Below, piece by piece: positions 1-8,943 of a DNA stretch of 64,000 bases. A program made the translations under genes and the position numbers. The DNA comes from Lachnoclostridium sp. An76 (GTDB taxonomy: Bacteria > Bacillota > Clostridia > Lachnospirales > Lachnospiraceae), in the NCBI RefSeq assembly GCF_002161355.1, contig NZ_NFHL01000001.1:310001-374000 (forward strand), written 5' to 3'. Numbering within the stretch: the stretch's first letter is position 1; every line of letters begins with the position of its first letter. The notes beneath the pieces were generated by a model, which did not search any database, was not told the DNA's origin, and saw only the letters and a list, made by a program, of their open reading frames with translations.

Positions 1-1325
1 TCCGGAGAAAAACAAACGTCGGAGAGAGAAGTCCCTTCATCAGTCAGCTCCATATTCTCTGTCTGTGCCAGAATACTGCCAGTGGAAGAAGAATAGAAAC
101 TGATCTTTTCATCTTCTTCCACTTCCCCGTCTGCTTTATACTGTTCATACACAGCTATCATTTCCCCGTCTGCCGAGACTGCTTTTTCAGCGGAGGAAAT
201 CTGTTCATAGTCAATACGCTGCTTCTCTGCTCCCGTCTTTGTATCAAGAAGAACCATTTCCGAAAAGCTGTCACAAAAAACCTTGCTGCCGTTTTCAGGA
301 AGAAAGAGCACTCCCTGTTTTCCTTCCACATCCTCCAGCATATGCTCCCATAAGCAGCCGCCGTTTTTTCCATTGTATCCTCTCACGAATCCGAATTCAT
401 CAACAGTGACAGCCAGACTGCCGTCTGAAGACACGACCATATCGGTAATCGGTGTATCCTGATGGATCATGCAGTCCACGCGCATTGCGCTGTCACAGTA
501 TGCATAGAGGGCATTGCTCAGGGCATACTCAGCCCCAGCAGACGGCGGACGACTATCATCTTTCCCCTGCGGCAGTGCTGCCAGTGCGCTTTCCACCGCA
601 GAATATCGATCCCCGTCCGCAAGGTACTGCTCACTTAGCAGAGCAAGCGCATAGGACTCATTTTCCTGTGAACGCCGGTACTGTTCCTCTATGTCCGCAT
701 TCTTTTTCACAAGCATTCCTGCAAATGCAGCAGCGATCACTGCGGTTCCGCCCAGCACAACTGATATTCTCTGCTGACGGTATCTTCTCTCGCGCTGCCA
801 CAGAGCATCATATGGACATCTCAGTATTGCTGCTGCAAGACGGATAAATTCATTTTGTAATTTTCGCAGGACAGCCGCCGCATTATCCCCTGAAATATTT
901 GCCGCAAGCGGCTCCACCTCCCGCACTGATCCATCATCCGGATTGCGCTGGTGTGTCAGCAGATCTGGAAAAGACTCTTCCGGCGTCCCATCCGCAAGTA
1001 CGGCAAGAATATGGCTTCCGTCATGATGCTCCCGGAAATACTCGATCTCTCTTCTTACCCACATGGACTTTGGCGTCTCCGGTGTACAGATTACGATCAA
1101 AAAATCAGATCTGTCCAGGGCGGTATAAATATCGGAATTAAGATCACTGGAAATAGGCAGTTCATCCTCATCACGGAACACTTTTCCAAGCCTCTTCTCT
1201 CCATTTTTCCGTAACCGCACCGGTACGCGGTAATGTTCCAGCAGCCGATGCAGTCTTTTCGCAACCGCAGCGTCAAGTTTCTTATGCCTGTAGCTGATAA
1301 ATGCAATATAACGGTCCTCTGTCAT
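1..1325 (-). CDS. TIR-domain membrane protein with C-terminal repeat region (partial, 3' end outside window)
   Basis: The frame is open from an ATG at 1325 to the left edge (about 441 residues visible). Residues 4-130 form a TIR domain: YIAFISYRH near the start, then VFRDEDELP, and SMWVRRE at 87-93, whose Glu93 aligns with the catalytic glutamate of NAD-cleaving TIR domains. A hydrophobic segment follows at about 185-203 (VVLGGTAVIAAAFAGMLV). Next comes a helical stretch with a YALALLSEQYLADGD motif like a repeat helix, then residues resembling beta-propeller blades (VSSDGSLAVTV). The gene starts 22 bases after the stop of a larger paralogue with the same layout and is the last visible gene of the operon. 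It could be an NADase effector or a scaffold; the sequence does not decide. The C-terminus is not visible. Confidence 0.85.
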   Translation of the reverse strand, partial: MTEDRYIAFISYRHKKLDAAVAKRLHRLLEHYRVPVRLRKNGEKRLGKVFRDEDELPISSDLNSDIYTALDRSDFLIVICTPETPKSMWVRREIEYFREHHDGSHILAVLADGTPEESFPDLLTHQRNPDDGSVREVEPLAANISGDNAAAVLRKLQNEFIRLAAAILRCPYDALWQRERRYRQQRISVVLGGTAVIAAAFAGMLVKKNADIEEQYRRSQENESYALALLSEQYLADGDRYSAVESALAALPQGKDDSRPPSAGAEYALSNALYAYCDSAMRVDCMIHQDTPITDMVVSSDGSLAVTVDEFGFVRGYNGKNGGCLWEHMLEDVEGKQGVLFLPENGSKVFCDSFSEMVLLDTKTGAEKQRIDYEQISSAEKAVSADGEMIAVYEQYKADGEVEEDEKISFYSSSTGSILAQTENMELTDEGTSLSDVCFSP

Positions 1326-1347
1326 GATCCTTTCTCTCTCCTGTCAT

Positions 1348-4300
1348 TCAGCCATCCGTTCTCACAGTCATTTTCCCGGAAAATCCTGTGTCTGCCGGCA
1401 GATTGAGCCTGATTACCACTCCGTCCCGCATGACTTCGATCCATCTGTCCTGCTCCTGATCCAACAGTCTGGAAAAATGGTTTTCTCCTGCGATCCGTTT
1501 TCCCCTCACTCCAATGATCAGGTCTTTGACCTGAAGTCCGGCTGCCTGTGCCTCTGTTGTCACCGCAGTAACTTCAATCCCGCAGTCCGCAGAAATATTC
1601 TCAAGGAATTCATTCAATACAGTTTCATCAATCTGCTCCCGCCAGGAAAGCGCGCCCGCAGAAGTCATCCAGCCAGTAACTGTGCTTTCGATCACATTCT
1701 CCTGCGCGCCAATCTCTATTAATTCTGCAATTGTTTCATCTGCCTTTGCAGCCGCATTTTCCGCATCTCCAGAAAGCAGAGACTGAGTGATCTCTGCCCA
1801 GGCGGTCACTGTACTCATATAGGGAAATTGTCCCGCTAAAAGAAGATCATCCATATACTCCGAGGTTCCGCTCTCGAAAAGATCCGCCGTAACAAGCATC
1901 TCCAACGCCGAACAGTATTCCATCAGTTCATCCGAAGCCTCCAGATTATAGGGATCATCAACGATCCTTTCAACCACACTGAAATCCACATCATCCAGAG
2001 AGGCAGAACCCAGACTTCGGTACGCCTTTACAAGTGCTTCATCCGCCAGTAAAGTCTGGTCAAAAGTATCAAGGAAATTTGTATTCAGCTCAGTATAGAT
2101 AGGCTCCCCCTCTTCTGCTTCCAGCAGGCATTGCTCTAAAAGGGTGATATATGCCTCCAGGCAGGGCATCAGCCTCTCTTCCATCGCTCCCATCGCTGCA
2201 ATCCGGCAGTCTCTGTAAAAGTAATCCATCTCGATTACAGTAAAATCCTGCGTACCGTCCAGCATTTCCTGCCAGAGGCTGTCACACCTTGAAAACCATT
2301 CTTCTGTGCCATAATCCTCTGCTTCATGAAGTTCCGCAGCTCGCTCTGTAAATGTACCGCTTTCGGCGCCTGCTTCCTGATCATCATCTGGATCCTGCTC
2401 TTCCTGGATTTCCCGTACTGTCCATCCGGCAAAGTTCTCATCCCAGCTTCCCATAGTAAATCCGGAAGGTCCCGGATCTTTGCAGATGATCACGTTTTCT
2501 CTCTCCAGGTCTAAACAGCACAGTTCTCTGAGGAACTGCATCGCTGTTTCATCTGCCGCTGGCATCCGGATCTGCCGTGAGGCCTGTATATCCCCGCAGC
2601 TCCACAGAAGCGCTCCGTTCTCATCAAATGCTAACGTATCAATAACATCCTGTTCTTCAAAAGAAGCTGTCAGGATCCCATTCTCCAGATCATAAAGCTC
2701 TATGCTCCCCTTTTCTGAAAATGCGCCCTGTCCTGCTTCCTCCAAGATCGTGGTGACAGCCACAGCGAGATATGTCCCTTCTCTATCCGAACAGATCAGT
2801 TCTGTTTTCCCCGTATGTTCGGGGAGGATCTCCCAAACCGGAACGTCTGTACCGTCATAAACAAGCAAGTTTCCTTCCCCTGTCCCGATTACCGTAAGCC
2901 CCGGCTCAAACCAAAAGGATGCCGCCGGAATCCCGCGGATATCAAGCTCCTCCGGCATTCCAAGCGTTCCTTCGCCCGTATCCACAGCCGCACAGACAAG
3001 GAAGGGCTGATAACGGTTATACACATATACCTGTTTTTGCTGAGGAGACCATACCATTTCTCCTGCCACCGGGTCAGCGATCTCAACGGTATCTGCTGTC
3101 TCTCCGTCCTCGTCCAGAAGACAGAGGCTGCCATACTCAAGCACCAGAGACATTCCGTTCTCCATAATGACAGGACTGCTCACATTTCCTTCTGTTCCCA
3201 TATTGTCCTGACGCGCAGAGCCGTTTCCTGTATACGCAGAGTCCAGAGACGCGTACTGATATTCAGACACAGTTCCCGCTCCGTTATCTATGAGAATTCT
3301 TTCCCCTTCGGAAAACGCCGCAGACGCGACAGAAGAGACACATATCGGAGCAGCTTCCTGCTTCCCGTTCTCCCAGTTCCAATACCGGACATTCTCCCTG
3401 TCCCACACGATGACCCGAGAGCTGTCCTCAGGATGGAATACGGCTCCCCGAATTGCTTCTCCAGAACGTTCCTTCGAAGCAAACACACAGTTTCCTTCCA
3501 TATCATAAACCTGAAAATAGCTCCCCGGATTTCTGTAATCCAAAGCATACATATTACTGTAAGCCAACAGAAAAAACCGATTATCCAGGCTTACCGCAGC
3601 ATCAGACAATCCATAAAAAAGCTGCCGGACAGATGCCCGCAGAGTAAGATCTTCTGTTTCATAAACTGCCGCGTGTGCGCCCGTACTCGCTATTAGTACA
3701 GAGCCATCTTCAGAAAGCCATATCCTGGTTGAAAGAGAAATAGATCCTTTCCCCGCATCTTCCGGAAAGACATCTGCCAGATCCGCCCTGGCTGTCTCCA
3801 GTGCTTCTCCCTCCTCTGTGAGTTCATAGATATGTATAAGACCTCCATATGCCACAGCTGCCCGATTTCCCGCATACATGACAGCTGATACGTCATAAAT
3901 CTCAAGGTCATATTCATCCGGTTCACATCCCCGGCTATATTCTGAAGGCTTTTCCGTCCGATAAGATTTTCCGGACGCAGAATCATAAAAGGTAAGAGTA
4001 TCCCCCGACAAAAATGTCTGAAAAACGCCGCCATGCTCAGACAGTAATGTCCCACGGCCGGGATCAGGATCTTCCCGGGAAATTATCTGGTCTTCCCGGA
4101 GTGTTCCATCTACTTCCCCTGACTTTACCGGCCAAAGATACTCCTGCAGAAGGAGCGCCGCCCCGGCAGACGCGGAATCTGCTCCCGGATCTGCCGACAG
4201 CGCTTCCGTATAGTAGAGCAGCGCATGCTGGATATCACCTTCCAGCGCATATTCACCGGCCTCACGGATATATTCCCCGGCGAGCATCTCCCGGTAATTC

Positions 4301-5016
4301 CCCTCTGACACCCACGTCCTATATGCAAAGACAGATACGATCATAAGAACTGACAGGATAATCGCCGCGCTTCCTCCCGCCGCTGCCATTATCCTGCGCC
4401 GCCGCCTTTTCTGATGCCGCTGATAGAGTCCGTCAAAACTGCAGCCGAGAAGAGGCGCGGCAATCCTTAAAAATTCCATACGGAGCTTTTTCAGGCTCTC
4501 CTTCCTGCTTTTTGCCCGCACATCTGCACTCAGAGGCTCTATCCTCACCCATTCTTCCTGCGTAAGGGTCTCGGCGGACACTTCTGTCCGCTTCCGCTCC
4601 CAGAGCAGTTCCACCGGAAATACTTCTGAAGGTTCCCCCGAGACAAGCAGCGGGAGAATATGATCCGTGTGCCCGTGGTGAGCCTCTTTGAACATACGGA
4701 TCTCCTCCATACACCACAGAGAATTTTTCGTCTCTTCCGAACAGACTACGATCAGGTAGCGGGAATCCAGAAGCGCCTGCCGTATGTCACTTCCCAGATC
4801 TCCGCTTGTCGGCAGTTCACTCTGATCCCGGAACACTCTTTTTATCCTGTTTCTCTTCAGGCCGGTCAGGTTCTTCGGCGGACGGTATGTCTCCAGAAGT
4901 GACTGCAGTTTTACCGCCACTGCCATATCAAGGGGCAGATGGCGGTAAGATATAAATGCATCGTATCTGTATTCTCTTTCTGTCCTCTCATCCATACTGT
5001 CTACCTCATCTTTCAT
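1348..5016 (-). CDS. TIR-transmembrane-beta-propeller-like protein with C-terminal PDZ-like domain
   Basis: This is a 1222-residue protein. Residues 16-140 are a TIR domain (YDAFISYRH, VFRDQSELP); SLWCMEE at 99-105 closely matches the S-x-W-C-x-x-E signature of NAD-cleaving TIR domains. A very basic stretch (KRRRRR) precedes one transmembrane helix at about 207-234. A short TPR-like segment (EYALEGDIQHALLYYTEAL) and a long region of propeller-like beta repeats follow. An acidic helical part leads to a PDZ-like end at about 1150-1210 (AAGLQVKDLIIGVRGKRIAG). The ATG at 5016 overlaps the RyR gene stop as ATGA. An ATG at 4995 has better Shine-Dalgarno spacing (GAGGT, 8 bases) and may be the true start, giving 1215 residues. 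By layout the TIR is cytosolic and the rest may be outside the membrane; that topology is inferred. Confidence 0.85.
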   Translation of the reverse strand: MKDEVDSMDERTEREYRYDAFISYRHLPLDMAVAVKLQSLLETYRPPKNLTGLKRNRIKRVFRDQSELPTSGDLGSDIRQALLDSRYLIVVCSEETKNSLWCMEEIRMFKEAHHGHTDHILPLLVSGEPSEVFPVELLWERKRTEVSAETLTQEEWVRIEPLSADVRAKSRKESLKKLRMEFLRIAAPLLGCSFDGLYQRHQKRRRRRIMAAAGGSAAIILSVLMIVSVFAYRTWVSEGNYREMLAGEYIREAGEYALEGDIQHALLYYTEALSADPGADSASAGAALLLQEYLWPVKSGEVDGTLREDQIISREDPDPGRGTLLSEHGGVFQTFLSGDTLTFYDSASGKSYRTEKPSEYSRGCEPDEYDLEIYDVSAVMYAGNRAAVAYGGLIHIYELTEEGEALETARADLADVFPEDAGKGSISLSTRIWLSEDGSVLIASTGAHAAVYETEDLTLRASVRQLFYGLSDAAVSLDNRFFLLAYSNMYALDYRNPGSYFQVYDMEGNCVFASKERSGEAIRGAVFHPEDSSRVIVWDRENVRYWNWENGKQEAAPICVSSVASAAFSEGERILIDNGAGTVSEYQYASLDSAYTGNGSARQDNMGTEGNVSSPVIMENGMSLVLEYGSLCLLDEDGETADTVEIADPVAGEMVWSPQQKQVYVYNRYQPFLVCAAVDTGEGTLGMPEELDIRGIPAASFWFEPGLTVIGTGEGNLLVYDGTDVPVWEILPEHTGKTELICSDREGTYLAVAVTTILEEAGQGAFSEKGSIELYDLENGILTASFEEQDVIDTLAFDENGALLWSCGDIQASRQIRMPAADETAMQFLRELCCLDLERENVIICKDPGPSGFTMGSWDENFAGWTVREIQEEQDPDDDQEAGAESGTFTERAAELHEAEDYGTEEWFSRCDSLWQEMLDGTQDFTVIEMDYFYRDCRIAAMGAMEERLMPCLEAYITLLEQCLLEAEEGEPIYTELNTNFLDTFDQTLLADEALVKAYRSLGSASLDDVDFSVVERIVDDPYNLEASDELMEYCSALEMLVTADLFESGTSEYMDDLLLAGQFPYMSTVTAWAEITQSLLSGDAENAAAKADETIAELIEIGAQENVIESTVTGWMTSAGALSWREQIDETVLNEFLENISADCGIEVTAVTTEAQAAGLQVKDLIIGVRGKRIAGENHFSRLLDQEQDRWIEVMRDGVVIRLNLPADTGFSGKMTVRTDG

Positions 5017-5279
5017 TCCTTCTCGATCCGGTATCCCAGGCGGATCAGGCTGCGGATCACCTGCAGGGCTGTTTCCCTGTCCACCTGTTTTTCCAGTTCT
5101 GTCAGATCTCCATAAGGGATCAGCGATGGATGTGTCTTATCCGTCCTGTCATATATACTTCCGTATCTCCACCCCTGCCGCAACCGCTCCTGTGCCCATG
5201 CGTTATGTACATTTTCTGCGATCTGTTCCAGATCTTTCCACATATTATCACTAAGCTTCTCCGTCTCTTTTTCCACCAT
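5013..5279 (-). CDS. Stand-alone RyR-domain protein
   Basis: This 88-residue protein is essentially one RyR domain (the ryanodine-receptor repeat family, Pfam RyR). Visible hallmarks are VHNAWAQERLRQGWRYG at about 27-43, then a Thr-His-Pro-x-Leu-x-Pro-Tyr segment, LEKQVDRETA, and a terminal LIRLGY. In ryanodine receptors and bacterial homologues this fold is thought to bind small ligands; the ligand here is unknown. The start at 5279 has GGGAG six bases upstream. Its stop overlaps the start of the large TIR gene, which implies translational coupling. A second, diverged RyR domain ends the membrane protein at the head of the same operon, so the domain is used twice in this locus. It may be a sensor or adaptor for the TIR proteins; that is inference. 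Confidence 0.85.
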   Translation of the reverse strand: MVEKETEKLSDNMWKDLEQIAENVHNAWAQERLRQGWRYGSIYDRTDKTHPSLIPYGDLTELEKQVDRETALQVIRSLIRLGYRIEKE

Positions 5280-5322
5280 ACATCTCCCGCCACATCAGAT
5301 ATCTGTCATGGTCTTTCCCGGC

Positions 5323-5856
5323 TCACTGTACCGGACTGCCGCATGAACTGCAGAACCGCGCTCCGGCGGAAAGCTTTGCTCCGCATGAAGTACAGAATGT
5401 TCCCGGTTCCGCTGATCCGCCTTGCGGATTCTGAGAAATATCCGCAGCAGATACCTTCTCCTTTTCTTCTCTGCGGATCTCCTCTTCCAACATCCCGATC
5501 ACCTTCTCATCAAGTTTTGACTGTTCCACCATCCCGCCAATCTGCGTCAGTATTACCGGCCACGCCACAAAGAGTGTGATCATAGTAGGTATCACCTGCT
5601 GTCCGAACATTCCGACCTTCGCTGACACGCTGACGCCTCCGTGCATCTGAGTCAGCTCTACGTTCAGCGCAGTCTTCATTCCAAGTACCGATTTGAAGAT
5701 CCCGCCCTTTGTTACACTAAAATAATCCCCCACAGCGCCGCTCTCTTTGGTAAACGTGTATCCTTCTCCGGCAAGTCTGGTTCCCACATTCTCTATGATT
5801 TCAGAAAAATCCGTAAGCTCTGTGGAAATAAATTTTGTTGTATTAAAAGTGCCCAT
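5323..5856 (-). CDS. Zinc-ribbon protein of unknown function
   Basis: This is a 177-residue protein. The last 25 residues form a double-CxxC zinc ribbon (FCTSCGAKL then RFCSSCGSP). The N-terminal 110 residues look like an alpha/beta domain beginning MGTFNTTKFISTEL, with a hydrophobic stretch at about 86-106 (IPTMITLFVAWPVILTQIGGM) that could lie in or near a membrane. A charged helix with EEEIRREEKEK connects the two parts. GGAGG lies eight bases before the ATG at 5856, and the preceding small gene stops only three bases upstream, so the two are co-translated. I do not recognise the N-terminal family. The zinc ribbon resembles the one on the M48 peptidase encoded two genes upstream, suggesting a shared interaction mode. 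Confidence 0.75.
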   Translation of the reverse strand: MGTFNTTKFISTELTDFSEIIENVGTRLAGEGYTFTKESGAVGDYFSVTKGGIFKSVLGMKTALNVELTQMHGGVSVSAKVGMFGQQVIPTMITLFVAWPVILTQIGGMVEQSKLDEKVIGMLEEEIRREEKEKVSAADISQNPQGGSAEPGTFCTSCGAKLSAGARFCSSCGSPVQ

Positions 5857-5859
5857 CCT

Positions 5860-6117
5860 TCATCCCTCCTGCTCTTCTCTGAATGCATTCATCTCGTACA
5901 GTACCGCCAGTTCACACAGCGCGTCCGTCATCAGTTTTTCCTCTTCATCGGACAGGCGCTCCTCAAGTTCTTTTAAAAGTGCGAGTACCAGTTCCGCCTG
6001 TTCCTTCATCTCCGTGTCTGTCACCTTCCCATCTTCCATGGCTTTTTTGAAAGTCGGTCTCTCCTGTACGATCTCGTCAAGTTTCAGATATCCTGTCTGC
6101 CCGTCAAATAATCTCAT
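5860..6117 (-). CDS. Small 85-residue helical protein
   Basis: The protein begins MRLFDGQTGYLKLDE and is otherwise rich in Glu, Lys and Leu, predicted mostly helical. It has no signal peptide, transmembrane segment or cysteine motif. A longer reading from 6201 is possible, but the ATG at 6117 is preferred because it overlaps the stop of the upstream M48 gene as ATGA, the coupling used elsewhere in this operon. I do not recognise the family. Its size, lack of obvious catalytic residues and position between a peptidase and a zinc-ribbon protein would suit a small accessory or regulatory subunit; that is inference. Confidence 0.65.
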   Translation of the reverse strand: MRLFDGQTGYLKLDEIVQERPTFKKAMEDGKVTDTEMKEQAELVLALLKELEERLSDEEEKLMTDALCELAVLYEMNAFREEQEG

Positions 6118-7034
6118 GATTGCTCCTTTCCCCGCAGTCTGTGTCCGCAGTATCTGCAGAATTCCCATTCTTCCATTGTTTCCCGCCCGCATCCGGGGCA
6201 CAGCCCTTTCCGGGTTACCAGCCTGGATCCGCGCTCATACTTGTAATCCATGATGCTTTTAAATAAGTCTGATCCGCACCATTCTCTGACTTCCAGGGCA
6301 CGGACAGACAGAAACGGATGGCTCTGGCTCATCAGCGCATAATACTGAAGCATCTTGTTCCACCCGGAATCGTTCATAAAATCCCGATATTCCTCTGCCT
6401 GCTCCATATACAGATCCATATCGATCCTTTTCGCCAGTTCCGCGCTTCCCGACGCCAGAAGCGCCATCACTTCAGCCACTGTCTCATAACCGTCCATACA
6501 GATAGCGGCAGCCCGGTCACAGCTCAGCTCACTGCACCTCTGCCAGTGAAAAAAGGCAAGCTGAAGACCTGCTGTGAGCAGATTTCCTCCCAGTACCGCA
6601 CTGCCTGCTCCAAGCACTACATCTGCCATCGTATGATAGAGCACATGTCTGCAGGCAATATGCCCGCACTCATGGGCAATCACTGCAGTCAGCTGTTTCT
6701 CATCCATCAGTTCGATCAGACCTGATGTGACCGTGATGGAAATGATGCTGTCCCCCATCGTATAGGCATTTGCTACCGGATTGAGTTCCAGGTAGAACTC
6801 CGGCTCAGCAATCCCCAGTGTCTCGCACAGCGGCGGTAAGAGACGGTAAAGTTCCGGAAGCTGCCTGTCCGTGATCCGGACCTTATTTGACATATTCATA
6901 CCCTGGATCATATTCTCGCTGAACGCCTTCATAAATGCCTTCAGCACTGCTGAAAATCCCGGGATCTGCTGCAGTTCCCGCAGGGCTTTACGATCCTGCG
7001 GATGATAATAGTCTTTTGGATTAACCACTCTCAT
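6114..7034 (-). CDS. M48-family zinc metallopeptidase with C-terminal zinc ribbon
   Basis: This is a 306-residue protein. HECGH at 121-125 is the HExxH zinc-binding motif of gluzincin peptidases, and Glu169 in SELSCDR is the likely third ligand, as in M48 (Ste24/HtpX-like) enzymes. Unlike HtpX it has no N-terminal transmembrane helices, so it is probably cytosolic or peripherally membrane-bound; a weakly hydrophobic stretch lies near 136-162. The C-terminus is a CxxC-CxxC zinc ribbon (LCPGCGRE and FCRYCGHR). The ATG at 7034 is chosen over a GTG at 7040 because AGGAGG sits seven bases upstream of it. The gene overlaps the preceding membrane-protein gene by 14 bases. In this TIR/RyR context it may process or activate a partner; no substrate can be read from sequence. 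Confidence 0.88.
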   Translation of the reverse strand: MRVVNPKDYYHPQDRKALRELQQIPGFSAVLKAFMKAFSENMIQGMNMSNKVRITDRQLPELYRLLPPLCETLGIAEPEFYLELNPVANAYTMGDSIISITVTSGLIELMDEKQLTAVIAHECGHIACRHVLYHTMADVVLGAGSAVLGGNLLTAGLQLAFFHWQRCSELSCDRAAAICMDGYETVAEVMALLASGSAELAKRIDMDLYMEQAEEYRDFMNDSGWNKMLQYYALMSQSHPFLSVRALEVREWCGSDLFKSIMDYKYERGSRLVTRKGLCPGCGRETMEEWEFCRYCGHRLRGKEQS

Positions 7035-8943
7035 TCTCACGCCTCCTTCTTTTTAATGCGTAACCGGCTTCCCCTGCGATCTTCTCCAGCGAACAGACAA
7101 AAATCCGGTCCAGATATTGGTAATCAATTCCGTAAAAACCGCTTACTTCCGGCAGCTTCTCCCAGGGGACCAGACATGCGTGACGCCTTGTTATTATGTC
7201 TTTATTCTTTCCCGCCGGCAGTTCTTCCGGTCTTGCACTCTTCCATCCTTCAGTGACCAGATATGCCTGCCATCTTCTATGCTCGCCAATAGATAGATTC
7301 TCCATCAGCCTTTTATCAGCCGCTGCCACTTTCTCATAACTTCCGTCCGGTCTTCCCGGTATCAGGTCGAATCCTGCACATCTCGCCTTCCACCGGATAT
7401 TCAAAGCCAGTGCCCTGCTTGACATTTTTTCATAAACTCCTGCCTGACTCCACAGGATATGTACATCTCCGTCTACGCCGTAAAATCTCTGATAGTACAT
7501 ATGAACTGATCTGGCGATAGCATCCAACTTTTCCCCGATCAGGACATCATAACTGCAGACCTGTTCACGGCAGCCGAATACCACCACCCCGGAGCGCTCA
7601 AGCACACACCGATCCACCCCTGCGCTCTCTGCTTTTACAAACATTGTAAGGCTTTTACCGTTTCTTTCGAGAAATTCAGCAGTCTTAAGCGCAGATCCCA
7701 CATTTTCATCCATATATTTTCCAATGAAAAAGACAGCGTGAGGACATTCCTTTTCATCCAGAAGATAATGATAATAATCCTCTGAGCCCGGCTCTATACC
7801 GGTCAGGTCCATCTCCGCGGCAAGGGAAAGCATAGGATTTGCCCGAAAAAAGAAGGCAGTCTCTTTCCGCATTTCTTCTGCTGTTCCCAAAAACTGGATC
7901 CGCAGGCGGAGACCGGCAGCCTGGACACCGCAGATCAAATACCTGCACAGCACCTCGTTTGCTGCGGAGTATCCTGCGATAGCAAGACGAAGTTCGCTGT
8001 CAATCCTGCCTTCTGCACATCTCTCATCAGGAAAAATCTTCAGGAAATCCGGTGACAGCAGAAGCCCCCTTGCCGCCAGCTCCTCCGGCTGCGTCCAGTG
8101 GACATCTGATTTTCTGTATACCTCGTCCTCTGATATCTTCCCGCTCTTTTCGTTTTCGTAAAAGGCATAGAGATGAAGCCGATCCGTTTTTTCAGCTTCT
8201 TCGCAGAGACGCCGGACCAATAACTCATTTTTCCATCGTTCCTGCTTCATGCAGAGTACATGTGTCTCCCCTTTACATTTTTGTGCCGCCCGTATGAGGA
8301 AGCGCAGGCTTCTCTCCGGATTAAATACGATTTTGAACGCTCCCGACTGGAAGGCTTCATTCTCCAGATCCCGGCGTTCTTTTTCTTCCCGATATTCCTC
8401 ATCCCTTATACTTAAAAGAAACAGCGTGCCGCTGGGATCTTTTCTATGGATATCCGACACCAGTTCCACAGTATCCCGGTTAAGTCCGTAGAAAAAATAG
8501 AGATTTTTCCGCGTTCCGACTGCCTTTATGAATATCAGCCGGATCCTGCCGAGGATTCCCCCGCCGATGTTTGCCAGTACCATCGCTGCCAACATGACCA
8601 TCGCTGCGAACATCACAATACCATAGATCATGCGGTACAGTTCATTCATGTAAAGAGATCCTGTCTCTCCGATGTCAAGCTCCATCACCATGATCCTGCC
8701 TGAACTGAATAATGCAAGAAATGCACTTCCAATAGCATGGAGCAGACTGCTCCCGCCAGATATATTCCCAAAGAAATATCCTGTGAAGTAAACCGTAAAT
8801 CCCATGACAAGGAGTCCCATGAACAGGGTAAGTCCATATTTACGGAACCAGAGATTATGTCTGGAAATAAAATAGAGCACCCCCGCCAGGATGAAAAACC
8901 CCATAAGCCAGATGATCAGAAAAATCAGGATATTCATCGGCAT
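7021..8943 (-). CDS. Membrane protein with RCK/TrkA-like Rossmann regions and C-terminal RyR domain
   Basis: This is a 640-residue protein, first gene of the seven-gene operon. The N-terminal 140 residues hold three or four hydrophobic helices (ILIFLIIWLMGFFILAGVLYF; LFMGLLVMGFTVYFTGYFF; a helix near 62-78; IYGIVMFAAMVMLAAMVLA) with a spacing reminiscent of a small ion channel. Two Rossmann-like segments follow: NLYFFYGLNRDTVELV near 150 and LAIAGYSAANEVL near 330, like TrkA-N/RCK units. The last 70 residues resemble a RyR domain (SIGEHRRWQAYLVTEGW, then HACLVPWEKLP). A start at 8991 is possible, but the ATG at 8943 has AGGAGG ten bases upstream. A ligand-gated channel or membrane sensor is plausible; no selectivity filter is recognisable, so transport is unproven. 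Confidence 0.8.
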   Translation of the reverse strand: MPMNILIFLIIWLMGFFILAGVLYFISRHNLWFRKYGLTLFMGLLVMGFTVYFTGYFFGNISGGSSLLHAIGSAFLALFSSGRIMVMELDIGETGSLYMNELYRMIYGIVMFAAMVMLAAMVLANIGGGILGRIRLIFIKAVGTRKNLYFFYGLNRDTVELVSDIHRKDPSGTLFLLSIRDEEYREEKERRDLENEAFQSGAFKIVFNPERSLRFLIRAAQKCKGETHVLCMKQERWKNELLVRRLCEEAEKTDRLHLYAFYENEKSGKISEDEVYRKSDVHWTQPEELAARGLLLSPDFLKIFPDERCAEGRIDSELRLAIAGYSAANEVLCRYLICGVQAAGLRLRIQFLGTAEEMRKETAFFFRANPMLSLAAEMDLTGIEPGSEDYYHYLLDEKECPHAVFFIGKYMDENVGSALKTAEFLERNGKSLTMFVKAESAGVDRCVLERSGVVVFGCREQVCSYDVLIGEKLDAIARSVHMYYQRFYGVDGDVHILWSQAGVYEKMSSRALALNIRWKARCAGFDLIPGRPDGSYEKVAAADKRLMENLSIGEHRRWQAYLVTEGWKSARPEELPAGKNKDIITRRHACLVPWEKLPEVSGFYGIDYQYLDRIFVCSLEKIAGEAGYALKRRRRENESG

